The notes under the pieces: model-generated | What the model was told of the DNA's origin: nothing | Databases searched by the model: none | The model's input: only the letters and a program-made list of their open reading frames with translations | Assembly: GCF_900637205.1 (NCBI RefSeq) | Contig: NZ_LR134355.1 | Coordinates: 1,860,001-1,924,000 of the forward strand | Source of the DNA: Mycolicibacterium chitae | GTDB taxonomy: Bacteria > Actinomycetota > Actinomycetes > Mycobacteriales > Mycobacteriaceae | Direction of reading: 5' to 3' | Length of the DNA: 64,000 nucleotides | Program-made: the position numbers and the translations under genes | Shown here: positions 33,950 to 42,919 of the stretch, piece after piece | How the letters are laid out: every line of letters begins with the position of its first letter | Numbering within the stretch: position 1 is the stretch's first letter

Positions 33950-35388
33950 TACGGGAACCTCCGGAAGCAGTCGTCGGCGTCACCGACCAGCCCGGAGCGG
34001 AACGCCGAGATCCGGGTGAAGCCCGAGGGCACCACGCCGCCGCGCACGTCGCTGGCCACGATGCCGTTGGTCAGGATGCCCGACACCGCCTCGTCGAGGT
34101 CGCCGGTCCCCAACACCAGCGGCAGATCGGAGCCCTGGGCCATCTCGCTCTGGGCGACGCCGGTCAGGCACGCGGTCCGCATCCCGGCCACACCAGATTC
34201 CAGGCCGACGCCCCGCTCCTGCTGCAGCGCAAGGACGTAGCGCGACGCGACCGCCGACAGGGCGGTGTTGTCGCCCTGCAGCAGCACCTGTTCGCTCTCG
34301 TCGGCCGGGGTGCCGATCTGCGCGAGCAACGCGAGGTTGACGCTGACGGTGTTGGTGTCGGGACAGTAGGCCGTGGGTTGGCCCTCGGCCAGCGGGCAGC
34401 CGGTCTGATCGGTGACCAGCACGGGCGGCGCGGCCGGGGTGAAGACGGCATCGAGGGTGTCCAGCAGCGACGCGACGGTGGCCTCGGTGATGGGTGCGTC
34501 GCTGCCCGGGATGCCGGAGTGGAACAGGAGGCCGGGCAGATCGCCCCGGCGCTGGTCGATCTCGTCGAGATCCATTGCGGCGCAGGCCTCGGTGCCGATA
34601 TCGAAGCCCTGCTGCAGGGCGCTGACGCGGTCCAGGGCGGTGCCGTGCGCATCCGAGGGCGCCGACAGCAGGTTGAACAGCGAGATGGGGTCGCGCATCG
34701 CGATGGCCCCGGCGATCACCCGGTCCAGCGCGCCGGTGGTGTTGAGGGTGTACCGCGGCGAGTGGCCCTCGGCGACCCAGCGCAGATACGTCCCGGCCAG
34801 GCAGTCGGCCTGCTGCTCGCTGACCAGCGTGGGGGTGTCGGCGTCGACCAGGCGTGCCTGCACCTGCACCGCGTGGCCGTACTCGTGGGCCATCAACCCG
34901 TTCAGCGCCATGTCGCCGAAGAACTTCTGCGCGACCGGCAGCAGAAACTCACGATCCCACAGCAGCACATCCTGGGTGCGGCAGTAGGCCGCGTTGTACT
35001 TCAGCTGCGACGTGTCGGCACCACAAATCTCGGGGGCGTCGGGAGCCGACGGGTCGATGGACACCAGCGTCCGCACCGGGGCGAACCCGCCGGAGAACGT
35101 CTCGGAGTAGTGCTGGGCCCAGAAGTCCTCGACGTCCTCGATGGCCAGCAGCGCCGCCCGGTCGACCGCGCCGCCGTCACTGTGCTGCACCCGCGCGACC
35201 GACTCCGGCAGCGGCACGGTCGGTCCGCTGGGCCCGTCGGTGGCCGGCAGGCCCGCGACCCGGAACGGGTCGTACCGCATCGACACCGCACGCCCGTCGA
35301 GGGTGTACTGCGCGCATCCGGTGCCGACCAGCACGCACAGCGCCGCGACCGCGAACTTGAACCAGCGCAGGTGCGGTCTCGAAGACAT
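33949..35388 (-). CDS. Exported neutral zinc metallopeptidase-like lipoprotein
   Basis: 479 residues. The N-terminal signal ends in LVGTGC, an imperfect lipobox that may lipidate the cysteine. A zinc motif HEYGH appears near residue 168 (GLMAHEYGHAVQVQ), followed by EQQADCLAG, whose glutamate could be the third ligand. The rest is helical. This matches the bacterial neutral zinc metallopeptidase family. It probably acts at the outer face of the plasma membrane. It is first gene of an operon with the DUF4333 protein. Confidence 0.88.
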   Translation of the reverse strand: MSSRPHLRWFKFAVAALCVLVGTGCAQYTLDGRAVSMRYDPFRVAGLPATDGPSGPTVPLPESVARVQHSDGGAVDRAALLAIEDVEDFWAQHYSETFSGGFAPVRTLVSIDPSAPDAPEICGADTSQLKYNAAYCRTQDVLLWDREFLLPVAQKFFGDMALNGLMAHEYGHAVQVQARLVDADTPTLVSEQQADCLAGTYLRWVAEGHSPRYTLNTTGALDRVIAGAIAMRDPISLFNLLSAPSDAHGTALDRVSALQQGFDIGTEACAAMDLDEIDQRRGDLPGLLFHSGIPGSDAPITEATVASLLDTLDAVFTPAAPPVLVTDQTGCPLAEGQPTAYCPDTNTVSVNLALLAQIGTPADESEQVLLQGDNTALSAVASRYVLALQQERGVGLESGVAGMRTACLTGVAQSEMAQGSDLPLVLGTGDLDEAVSGILTNGIVASDVRGGVVPSGFTRISAFRSGLVGDADDCFRRFP

Positions 35389-35489
35389 GGGGGCGAAGTT
35401 CCGTCGGTCGTGCGGGGCGGGTGGTCCCGATCAGCTTCGCATAGCCGTGCTGGCCGCGGCATCCGCTATTGCACGCGCATACTGGCCTC

Positions 35490-35996
35490 ATGCCCACCAT
35501 CACCGCCATCCAGGGCGACATCACCCGCCAGGACGTGGACGCGATCGTCAACGCCGCCAACAATGCGATGCGCGGTGGCGGCGGCGTCGACGGCGCCATC
35601 CACCGCGCCGGCGGGCCCGCGATCCTGCGGGACTGCATCGAGCGCTTCCCCGACGGCCTGGCCACCGGCGACGCCGGCTGGACCACCGCCGGCAAGCTGC
35701 CCGCCCAATGGGTGATCCACACCGTCGGACCCAACTACAACGCCGGTGAGCGGGACCGGGCGCTGCTCGAATCCTGCTATCGGCGGTCGCTGGAGGTCGG
35801 TGACGAGCTGGGTGCGCGCACGGTGGCCTTCCCGCTGATCAGCAGCGGTGTCTACGGCTGGCCGCAACATGACGCCATCGCGGCGGCCATCGAAACCCTG
35901 TCGACGGCCGACGTCGACGTGGAGCAGGCGGTCCTGGTCGCGTTCAGCAGCGAGGCCTACGACGCGGTGTGTGCGCAGTTGGATTCGGCCAGGTAG
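35490..35996 (+). CDS. Macrodomain (ADP-ribose-binding) protein
   Basis: 168 residues from the ATG at 35490. IQGDITRQDVDAIVNAANNAMRGGGGVDGAIHRAGG is the classic macro signature (broken here at 20), and LISSGVYGWP is the distal loop. These MacroD-type proteins hydrolyse O-acetyl-ADP-ribose or mono-ADP-ribose. A CATACT box seven bases upstream suggests a leaderless mRNA. It is the second ADP-ribose-active enzyme in this window after the fusion at 26547-27992. Confidence 0.92.
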   Translation: MPTITAIQGDITRQDVDAIVNAANNAMRGGGGVDGAIHRAGGPAILRDCIERFPDGLATGDAGWTTAGKLPAQWVIHTVGPNYNAGERDRALLESCYRRSLEVGDELGARTVAFPLISSGVYGWPQHDAIAAAIETLSTADVDVEQAVLVAFSSEAYDAVCAQLDSAR

Positions 35997-36022
35997 CAGC
36001 CCATGTGTGTACATTGGTGTGT

Positions 36023-36241
36023 ATGGCTCGCTTGAACGTGTACGTGCCCGACGAACTGGCTGAACGCGCCCGGGCGCGGGGCCTGAACGTCTCGGCGCTG
36101 ACGCAGGCCGCGATCCGCGCGGAGTTGGACGACTCCGCCACCGACGCGTGGCTCGAGGCCTTGGCGCCGAGAAGCACCCGGGCGCGGCATGACGATGTGC
36201 TGGATGCCATCGACGCCGCCCGCGACGAACTCGGCGCGTGA
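36023..36241 (+). CDS. Ribbon-helix-helix-type antitoxin
   Basis: 72 residues, MARLNVYVPDELAERARARGLNVSALTQAAIRAEL at the start: the CcdA/VapB-like pattern. The C-terminal half should bind the toxin. TACATT at 36010-36015 is seven bases before the ATG, so the mRNA is likely leaderless. The stop overlaps the toxin's GTG (GTGA). Confidence 0.88.
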   Translation: MARLNVYVPDELAERARARGLNVSALTQAAIRAELDDSATDAWLEALAPRSTRARHDDVLDAIDAARDELGA

Positions 36242-36642
36242 GCGTTCCTGCGCCGCCGGAACAGGTGGTCATCGACGCAAGTGCCATGGTGGACCTCGTC
36301 GCCCGCACGGATCGCTTCGCCGCAGTCCGGGCAAGGCTGGCGCGGACGGTGATGCATGCACCGGCCCACTTCGACGCCGAAGTGCTCTCGGCGCTGGGAC
36401 GCCTGCAACGTGCGGCTGTACTGACCGTGGCGGAAGTCGATGCAGCCCTTGATGAACTCCGGCAGGCGCCGGTGACACGGCACGCTCTCCCGTCGCTGCT
36501 TTCCGGCGCGTGGGCGCGTCGCGACACGTTGCGCCTGGCTGATGCGCTCTACGTCGAATTGGCCGAGACGGCCGGTTTGACCTTGCTGACGACGGACCAA
36601 AGGTTGGCGCGCGCGGCGCAAGTGGCCGACGTCATCGCCTGA
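36238..36642 (+). CDS. PIN-domain toxin
   Basis: 134 residues from a GTG at 36238. Acidic PIN residues: VVIDASAMVDL (D), HFDAEVLSAL (E), LRLADALYVELAE (D) and LLTTDQRLARA (D). VapC-type ribonuclease paired with the antitoxin just upstream and translationally coupled to it. The target RNA is unknown. Confidence 0.9.
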   Translation: MSVPAPPEQVVIDASAMVDLVARTDRFAAVRARLARTVMHAPAHFDAEVLSALGRLQRAAVLTVAEVDAALDELRQAPVTRHALPSLLSGAWARRDTLRLADALYVELAETAGLTLLTTDQRLARAAQVADVIA

Positions 36643-36664
36643 GCGCGATTCGGCACCGCGCGTC

Positions 36665-37630
36665 ATGGGTACGGTCGAGACCATGGATGTGTACACCCTT
36701 GCCTTCGAATGGACGGAGACCAACCGACACTGGCTGATCGAGGTACCCATTCGGCTTGTCGCGTACATCGTCGTGGTTCTGGTCGCGCGCTATCTGCTGC
36801 ACCGGATGATCGATCGGGCCACCACGGCGCACCCCCGCAAGGTTCGGAGCGAGGAGGTCGACGCGCCGGCCAAGAAGCCGCCGTTGCTGCGTCACCTGCG
36901 CGACCGTGCCGCGTCGACGGCCGGCGCGGCCCGCATCGCGGCGCGCCGCCAGCAGCGCGCGCAGACCATCGGGTCGGTGCTGAAGTCGACCGTGTCGATC
37001 GTCCTGCTGGTCTGGCTGGTGCTGGCCTGCCTCAACGTGCTGGGCGTCAACATCGCGCCGTTCATCGCCTCGGCGGGCGTGGTCGGCCTGGCCATCGGCT
37101 TCGGTGCGCAGAACCTGGTGCGTGACTTCGTCACCGGGGTGTTCATGCTGCTCGAGGATCAGTACGGGGTCGGTGACATCGTCGACCTCGGCGAGGCCAT
37201 CGGCGAGGTCGAGACCGTCGGTCTGCGCGTGACCACCGTGCGCGATATCGACGGCACTCTCTGGTACGTCCGCAACGGTGAGATCGCCCGGGTGGGCAAC
37301 ATGAGCCAGGACTACGCCGTCGCGCGCGTCGAGGTACCGGTGTCGTTGACGGCCGACCTGGGGCGCGCGGAGTCGGTGGCCGTCGAGGCGGCCAAGCAGG
37401 CCATCAAGGATCCTGCGATGGAGTCCAAGGTGATCGGCGAGCCCGAGATGCTTGGGGTGCAGGAGCTCTCACCCGATCTGCTGACGTTGCGGATGTTGGT
37501 CAAGACCAAGCCGAACGCGCAGTGGTCGGTGCAGCGACGGCTGCGCGGCGAGATCCTGCGCGCCTACGACAAGAACGGCATCGACCTGCCGTACCCGCAG
37601 GGCCGGCTGCCGATCGCGGTCGGGGAGTAG
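36665..37630 (+). CDS. MscS-type mechanosensitive channel
   Basis: 321 residues. Hydrophobic segments at about 27-45 (IRLVAYIVVVLVARYLL), 115-135 and 142-160, then the pore helix and beta domain FGAQNLVRDFVTGVFMLLEDQYGVGDIVD, the MscS hallmark. The linker between TM1 and TM2 is basic and long. Function: opens under membrane tension to release solutes. An in-frame ATG at 36683 is an alternative start. Convergent with the release factor 3 gene with a 3-bp gap. Confidence 0.92.
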   Translation: MGTVETMDVYTLAFEWTETNRHWLIEVPIRLVAYIVVVLVARYLLHRMIDRATTAHPRKVRSEEVDAPAKKPPLLRHLRDRAASTAGAARIAARRQQRAQTIGSVLKSTVSIVLLVWLVLACLNVLGVNIAPFIASAGVVGLAIGFGAQNLVRDFVTGVFMLLEDQYGVGDIVDLGEAIGEVETVGLRVTTVRDIDGTLWYVRNGEIARVGNMSQDYAVARVEVPVSLTADLGRAESVAVEAAKQAIKDPAMESKVIGEPEMLGVQELSPDLLTLRMLVKTKPNAQWSVQRRLRGEILRAYDKNGIDLPYPQGRLPIAVGE

Positions 37631-37633
37631 CGC

Positions 37634-39253
37634 TCAGCCCTCCGCGGCGGCCACCAGCGAGCGCAGCTTGATCTCGGGGTTGTCGCGCTGGAATCCCTGC
37701 AGCCGCCACGGTGTGGAGAACAGCACCAGCAGCACGCCGTCGGAGCGGGTCATGACCTCGGCCGAGACCTGCTTGTTCATGAACTCGGCGTCCTCGGGTT
37801 CGACGATCCGCGCCACCTGGTAGGGCAGCGGTTCCAGCGCGATCGGGGCGCCGATCTCGGTGGCCATCCGGTGCGCGGCGACCTCGAACTGCATGGGGCC
37901 GACGGCGGCGAACACGGGGGCCTGGTCGCCGCGGCGATCCGAGCGCAGCACCTGCACGACACCCTCCTGGTCCAGCTGCTCGATGCCGCGGCGGAACTGC
38001 TTGTGCTTGCTGGGATCGGTGCCGCGGGCCACCGAGAAGTGCTCCGGGGAGAAGCTCGGGATCGGTGGATACTGCACGGGCACATCGCGATACAGCGTGT
38101 CGCCGGGGCGCAGGGCGGCGGCGTTGGCCAGGCCGATCACGTCGCCGGGCCAGGCGGTGTCCAGCGTGGCGCGCTGCTGTCCGAACACCGACTGCGCGTA
38201 CTTGGTGACGAACGGCTTGCCGGTGCCGGCGTGGGTGAGGACCTCGCCGCGCTCGAAGGTGCCCGAGTACACCCGCGCATACGCGATGCGGTCGCGGTGC
38301 GCGGTGTCCATGCCGGCCTGCACCTTGAACACGAACGCGCTGAACGGTCCGTCGGTGGTCCGCTCGGTCCCGTCGACGCCGGTGGCCGAATCCGGCGCCG
38401 GGGCCAGCTCGACCAGGACGTCGAGCAGTTGGTTCACGCCGAAGTTCAGTGCGGCGGAGGTGAACAGCAGCGGCGAGGACTCGCCGGACAGGAAGCCGTT
38501 CCGGTCGTAGTCCGACCCGTCGGCCGAGAGCAGCTCGGACTCCTCGACGGCGGTGTCCCAGTCCACGCCGGCCGCGTCGTGCGCGGCGTCGGCGGCGATG
38601 TGTTCCTCCGGGGCGACGGTGGCGCCGCCGGCGGTGCGGGTGAACCGAATGTAGTTGCCGCTGCGGCGATCCAACACGCCCTTGAAGTCGCCGGCGATGC
38701 CCACCGGCCAGGTCAGGGGTGTGGGGCGAAGGCCGATCCGCTCCTGGATCTCGTCGATGAGTTCCAGGGCGTGGCGGCCGGGGCGGTCCCACTTGTTGAT
38801 CACGGTGATGATCGGGATGCCGCGGTGCTTACAGACCTGGAACAGCTTGAGGGTCTGGGGCTCGAGGCCTTTGGCGGCGTCGATGAGCATGACCGCGCAG
38901 TCCACCGCCGTGAGCACCCGGTAGGTGTCCTCGGAGAAGTCGGCGTGGCCGGGGGTGTCCAGCAGGTTGATGACGCAGTCGCGGTAGGGGAACTGCAGTG
39001 CGGTCGAGGTGATCGAGATGCCGCGGGCCTTCTCCATCTCCATCCAGTCCGACACGGTCGCGCGGCGGCCCGCCTTGCCGTGGACCGCGCCGGCCTCGGT
39101 GATGGCGCGCGCGTGCAGGGCCAGCGCCTCGGTGAGCGTGGACTTACCGGCGTCGGGGTGGCTGATGACGGCGAAGGTGCGACGGCGCGCCGCCTCGGCG
39201 GCGATGCGGGCGTCGGTGGCGGGGGCGTTATCGGTCAGGGTGTTGTCGGTCAT
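37634..39253 (-). CDS. prfC: Peptide chain release factor 3
   Basis: 539 residues from the ATG at 39253. GTPase motifs G1 SHPDAGKST, G3 DTPGHADFSED, G4 INKWDRPG, then translation-factor domain II and the RF3 C-terminal domain (MTRSDGVLLVLFSTPWRLQGF). RF3 recycles RF1/RF2 after termination. A longer frame upstream begins at 39310 but has no better signal. High-GC translation factors of this length match the family. Confidence 0.96.
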   Translation of the reverse strand: MTDNTLTDNAPATDARIAAEAARRRTFAVISHPDAGKSTLTEALALHARAITEAGAVHGKAGRRATVSDWMEMEKARGISITSTALQFPYRDCVINLLDTPGHADFSEDTYRVLTAVDCAVMLIDAAKGLEPQTLKLFQVCKHRGIPIITVINKWDRPGRHALELIDEIQERIGLRPTPLTWPVGIAGDFKGVLDRRSGNYIRFTRTAGGATVAPEEHIAADAAHDAAGVDWDTAVEESELLSADGSDYDRNGFLSGESSPLLFTSAALNFGVNQLLDVLVELAPAPDSATGVDGTERTTDGPFSAFVFKVQAGMDTAHRDRIAYARVYSGTFERGEVLTHAGTGKPFVTKYAQSVFGQQRATLDTAWPGDVIGLANAAALRPGDTLYRDVPVQYPPIPSFSPEHFSVARGTDPSKHKQFRRGIEQLDQEGVVQVLRSDRRGDQAPVFAAVGPMQFEVAAHRMATEIGAPIALEPLPYQVARIVEPEDAEFMNKQVSAEVMTRSDGVLLVLFSTPWRLQGFQRDNPEIKLRSLVAAAEG

Positions 39254-39381
39254 CTCGGTACTGATGGTATTGCCCGGGCGGGCAGATCGAATAATCGTCC
39301 CTGTGTGCACCGTTTGCTGGCAGGATAAAAGTGTCAGACCACCGCACTAGAATGAGGTAGCTGTCTGATGGTGGGGGTGCA

Positions 39382-39735
39382 ATGTCAGGGTGGCCGGTAT
39401 GTGGCAACTGCGGGGAGGCCGCCTTCTTCGGATGGCTGGGCGGAATGCACGCGTGTGACGCCGACCCGTTCATCGAACCGTTGACGGTCCGGTTGGAGCG
39501 ACCCCGGCCGGCCCCCGATTGCGGTGCCCGCCACCACCGGGCGATCAAGTGCATCGTCATCGAGGGCGCCGAACTCGCGCACCTCGAACGCTTCATGGAG
39601 CGGGTGCAGGACGACGACGAGGTCACCGAGCTGAGCGTCACGGTGTGCGCCGACGGCACCCTGGAGTTCCGGGGCGCGGGATTCATCTATAGCGCCCGGA
39701 TCGGCATCGACGCGCCGTTACCGGGTTGGCCGTAG
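39382..39735 (+). CDS. Small protein with N-terminal Cys cluster
   Basis: 117 residues. CGNCGEAAFFGWLGGMHACDADP at residues 7-29 (CxxC...C; a possible zinc knuckle) and a second CGARHH further on, followed by an alpha/beta C-terminal half ending in SVTVCADGTLEFRGAGF. No membrane segment. Family not recognised; the codon pattern and position between release factor 3 and the stress protein support a real gene. Confidence 0.65.
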   Translation: MSGWPVCGNCGEAAFFGWLGGMHACDADPFIEPLTVRLERPRPAPDCGARHHRAIKCIVIEGAELAHLERFMERVQDDDEVTELSVTVCADGTLEFRGAGFIYSARIGIDAPLPGWP

Positions 39736-39760
39736 GTACGAGCGTGTGATGATCTGCGGC

Positions 39761-40597
39761 ATGACTGTTTCAGCCGCGCACGCCGTCCTGGTCGGGGTCG
39801 ACGGCTCACCGTCGTCGGACGCCGCGGTCGCGTGGGCGGCCCGGACCGCGGCGCTGCGCGAGACCCGACTGGTCCTGGTCCATGTGACCCCGGCCCCCAA
39901 GGAGGCGGTGCTGACCGAGAGCCGCGCGGTCGCCGAACGCTCCGTCGATGCGGCGCTGCAGATCGAGACGGCCGAGCTCTCCGGCGACGTGGTGCCGGCG
40001 CTGGTGGCGCTGTCCGAGGACGCCGAGCTGGTGGTGGTCGGCTGCCGCGGCCTGGGCCGGATCCCGCGGCGCCTGCTGGGCTCGGTCAGCACCGGCCTCG
40101 CCCACCACGCCCGGTGCCCCGTGGTGATCGTGCACGACGAGAAGCGCGGCGCGCCCGAGGATGTGGCGAAGCTGCCGGTGGTCGTCGGCGTCGACGGGTC
40201 GGCGGCATCGCAGGCGGCCGCGGCCGTCGCGTTCGACGAGGCCGCGCGCCGCGACGTCGAGCTGATCGTCCTGCACTCCTGGTCCGAGTACATCGGCATC
40301 GAACTGCCCGGCGCGGAGTGGGAAGTGATGCACCCCAAGGCTGTTGCCGCCCTCGACGAGTGGCTCGCGGACCTGCAGCAGCAGTACCCGCAGGTGTCGG
40401 TCCGCAAGGTCGTGGTTCCGGACGGCGCGGCCCGCCGGTTGGTCAAGCATTCGCAGGACGCGCAGCTTGTGGTGGTCGGGCGCCGCGGCCGCGGCGGCCT
40501 CGCCGGGATGCTGCTGGGCTCGGTCAGCGCCGCGGTGGTTGAGGCCGCGCACACGCCGGTCATCGTCGTGCGTGAGCCCGTCGTGCGGGCACCCTGA
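39761..40597 (+). CDS. Tandem universal stress protein
   Basis: 278 residues from the ATG at 39761 with two USP domains. Domain 1 starts VLVGVDGSPSSDAAVAWA and has GCRGLGRIPRRLLGSVS; domain 2 starts VVVGVDGSAASQAAAAVA and has GRRGRGGLAGMLLGSVS. Both keep the ATP-binding GxxGx9GS pattern. Cytosolic stress and dormancy-linked family in mycobacteria. Confidence 0.94.
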   Translation: MTVSAAHAVLVGVDGSPSSDAAVAWAARTAALRETRLVLVHVTPAPKEAVLTESRAVAERSVDAALQIETAELSGDVVPALVALSEDAELVVVGCRGLGRIPRRLLGSVSTGLAHHARCPVVIVHDEKRGAPEDVAKLPVVVGVDGSAASQAAAAVAFDEAARRDVELIVLHSWSEYIGIELPGAEWEVMHPKAVAALDEWLADLQQQYPQVSVRKVVVPDGAARRLVKHSQDAQLVVVGRRGRGGLAGMLLGSVSAAVVEAAHTPVIVVREPVVRAP

Positions 40598-40613
40598 GCG
40601 GACTCCCTGAGGG

Positions 40614-42428
40614 CTACAACCCCAACCGGCCCAGCACCCGTCGCACCAACCCCTGGTCCGAACCGGTCGGCGGCTGCCGGTCGGCGTAGGGCCACGGCTG
40701 GTTGCGCTCCGGGACCGACTCGGCGCGGACCTGCTTGAGCTGCATCCGCAGATGCTGCCGAAGCTCGTGCAGATCGGCGTCGCCCCAACGGTTCTCAGCC
40801 TCGATCGGGTCGGCGGTCAGGTCGTACAGCTCCCACTGATCGTCCAGCGGGTCGCTGCGGTACGCCTCGCCGCCGAGCCCGTCGCTGGCCAGATGCCGCA
40901 CGCCGGGTTCGGTCCAGGTCGCCGGGTCGTCGAAGGTGCGCACCAGCTTCCACAGATGCCCGGCGCCGCCCGGCGCATCGGCCTCGTCCACGCGGACCAC
41001 CAGGCCCTCGAAGTTGGAGGCCACATGGGCCGGGACCTTGATCCGCAGCGGCGCCGGTGGTTTCACCGTCCGGCCCAGCTGCCGCGCCAACCCGGAGGCC
41101 TTGGTATCGCCCTCGAGCACGTTGTCCCGGGTCATCAGGTAGATGGACCGGTGCTCGTCGGCGTCGGCCCCGTCGACCACCGGCATCAGATCCCGGCCGG
41201 GCAACTGATGCACCTCGGAGAACGATTCGGCCAACCCGGCGGCCACCGTGTCCACATCCACCCCGGCGGCCCCGAGCAGCGTCGGCACCAGGTCGACGTG
41301 CGACGTCGGCGCGGACACGGTGCGCGCCGAGGTGGCCGCGGCGCCGATGCGGGCGACGACGAACGGCACCCGGGTGGCCTCGTCGTAGAGGTTGAACCAC
41401 TTCTGATGCAGACCGCCGTGCGCGCCCAGCAGCTCGCCGTGGTCGGAAGTCCTTACCAGCACGGCGTTCTCGGACCCGCCGTCGGTGACCGCCCGGCGCA
41501 CCCGGTCCAGCGGCCCGTCCACCTCGGCGTGCAGCCGGTAGTACAGATCGCGGTACTCCTGCGCCTTGCGCTGATACGTGCGACGCACCGCCGCGGCCGG
41601 GCCGTAGCCGGAGTAGTAGGTCTCCCGGTAGGCGATCTGGGCGGCCGGCTTGTCGCGGAGATCCTCGTCGGCGGTCGGCGGCGGTGCCACCGGCGGCGGC
41701 TCCCACATCGGCGCCGGCGCCAGCGGGCTGCGCCGCGCCCAGGTGGGGAACAGCACGATGTCGTGCGGGTTGACGAAGCTGACCACCAGCAGGAACGGCC
41801 GCAGTGCCGCGGCGTCGCCGGCGCGCCGACGGGCATACCGGTCCTGCAGCCAGGCCACGGCCCGCTCCGCGTAGAGCGGGTCGCGGCGAAATCCGCTGTT
41901 GGCCAACGGCGCCCCGTGGGGTTCGGGTCCCACCCAGTTGGAGAAGCCGAACGGCGCCAACCGGTCGGCCTTGCGGTACGCCTGCACGGCCGCCTCGTCG
42001 ACCACGCCGTCGTCGTCGTTGGTCGCGAGGATCTCCCCGGTGGCGGGGTCCTCGATGTCGGCATGCGAGATGTGCCATTTGCCTTCGTAATAGGTGTCAT
42101 AGCCGGCCGCCTGGAACCAGTTGCCCAGCGTCGGCACCTCGCCGCGGCGCAGCCACCGCAGCCGAGAATCGTCGTACCGCTTGCCCAGCCCATCGGTCTG
42201 GGTGACGCCGTGCAGATCCGGGTACTGACCGGTGAACAGCGTCGGGCGGCTCGGCACGCACGCCAGCGAGCCGGTGTAATGCCGGGCGAAGCTGACGCCG
42301 TTCTCGTCGAACCAACGTCGCCCGCCCAGCACGCGTTGCCGCCACGCCAGCAGCGCGTCCGACTCGTACGTCGGGATCGCGCGCTCCTCGTCGGTCATCA
42401 GGATCACGATGTCGGGTCGGTCGGTCAC
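40614..42428 (-). CDS. Sulfatase family hydrolase
   Basis: 604 residues from a GTG at 42428 with AGGAGGAGCGAC upstream. PDIVILMTDEERA carries the N-terminal metal Asp; LACVPSRPTLFTGQYP is the sulfatase signature (C-x-P-S-R) whose cysteine becomes formylglycine; a late TSDHGELLGAHGG is the second metal site. Likely an arylsulfatase or choline-sulfatase-like enzyme acting on sulfate esters. The GTG overlaps the stop of the SRPBCC gene (GTGA), so they are coupled. Confidence 0.93.
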   Translation of the reverse strand: MTDRPDIVILMTDEERAIPTYESDALLAWRQRVLGGRRWFDENGVSFARHYTGSLACVPSRPTLFTGQYPDLHGVTQTDGLGKRYDDSRLRWLRRGEVPTLGNWFQAAGYDTYYEGKWHISHADIEDPATGEILATNDDDGVVDEAAVQAYRKADRLAPFGFSNWVGPEPHGAPLANSGFRRDPLYAERAVAWLQDRYARRRAGDAAALRPFLLVVSFVNPHDIVLFPTWARRSPLAPAPMWEPPPVAPPPTADEDLRDKPAAQIAYRETYYSGYGPAAAVRRTYQRKAQEYRDLYYRLHAEVDGPLDRVRRAVTDGGSENAVLVRTSDHGELLGAHGGLHQKWFNLYDEATRVPFVVARIGAAATSARTVSAPTSHVDLVPTLLGAAGVDVDTVAAGLAESFSEVHQLPGRDLMPVVDGADADEHRSIYLMTRDNVLEGDTKASGLARQLGRTVKPPAPLRIKVPAHVASNFEGLVVRVDEADAPGGAGHLWKLVRTFDDPATWTEPGVRHLASDGLGGEAYRSDPLDDQWELYDLTADPIEAENRWGDADLHELRQHLRMQLKQVRAESVPERNQPWPYADRQPPTGSDQGLVRRVLGRLGL

Positions 42429-42886
42429 GTCGCTCCTCCTACTCGGCGGTCCAGCCCGGCCAGCATGGCGTCGGATTGCTTGGCCATCACGACGCCCACG
42501 ATCCGCTCCAGCAGCCGCGCCAGCGGGCCGGAACCCTTGGTGATGGTGCTGGTGACCGTCACCTCGGTGGCCCCGCCGGACGGCCGCAGCGTCCACCGGT
42601 TCTCCAGCGTGCCCAGCCAGCGCGGCAGGCCCTCGATGTCGTAGGCCAGGGTGTTGGCCGGCTCGAACACGGTGATGGTCTCCACCAGCGTGTTGCGGCC
42701 CACCTGCACCCGACGGCTGGTGCCCACATTGTCGGGGTGTGCCGTCAGCACGCTGGAGTGGTCGATACCGTCCGCCCAGGAACTCAGTTCCCCGAAGTCG
42801 GCCAAGACATCCCAGATTGCTTGCGGCTGGGCCGATATCACCCGACTGCGACTTGCTTGTGCCACACCGCCATGTAACACGATCAT
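42425..42886 (-). CDS. SRPBCC (START-like) ligand-binding protein
   Basis: 153 residues. The polyketide-cyclase/dehydrase-like fold shows in ISAQPQAIWDVLADFGELSSWADG, TRRVQVGRNTLVETITV-type strands and TEVTVTSTITKGSGPLARLLERIVG with the long C-terminal helix. Binds small hydrophobic molecules in known members. First of a two-gene operon with the sulfatase; whether they act together is unknown. Confidence 0.88.
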   Translation of the reverse strand: MIVLHGGVAQASRSRVISAQPQAIWDVLADFGELSSWADGIDHSSVLTAHPDNVGTSRRVQVGRNTLVETITVFEPANTLAYDIEGLPRWLGTLENRWTLRPSGGATEVTVTSTITKGSGPLARLLERIVGVVMAKQSDAMLAGLDRRVGGAT

Positions 42887-42919
42887 CGGCGGGATTTCAG
42901 CGCAACGCCGGACTGGACC

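Noticed and set aside
37871..39328. A 485-codon plus-strand frame opposite prfC
   Set aside because: Shadow composition; release factor 3 motifs lie on the other strand.
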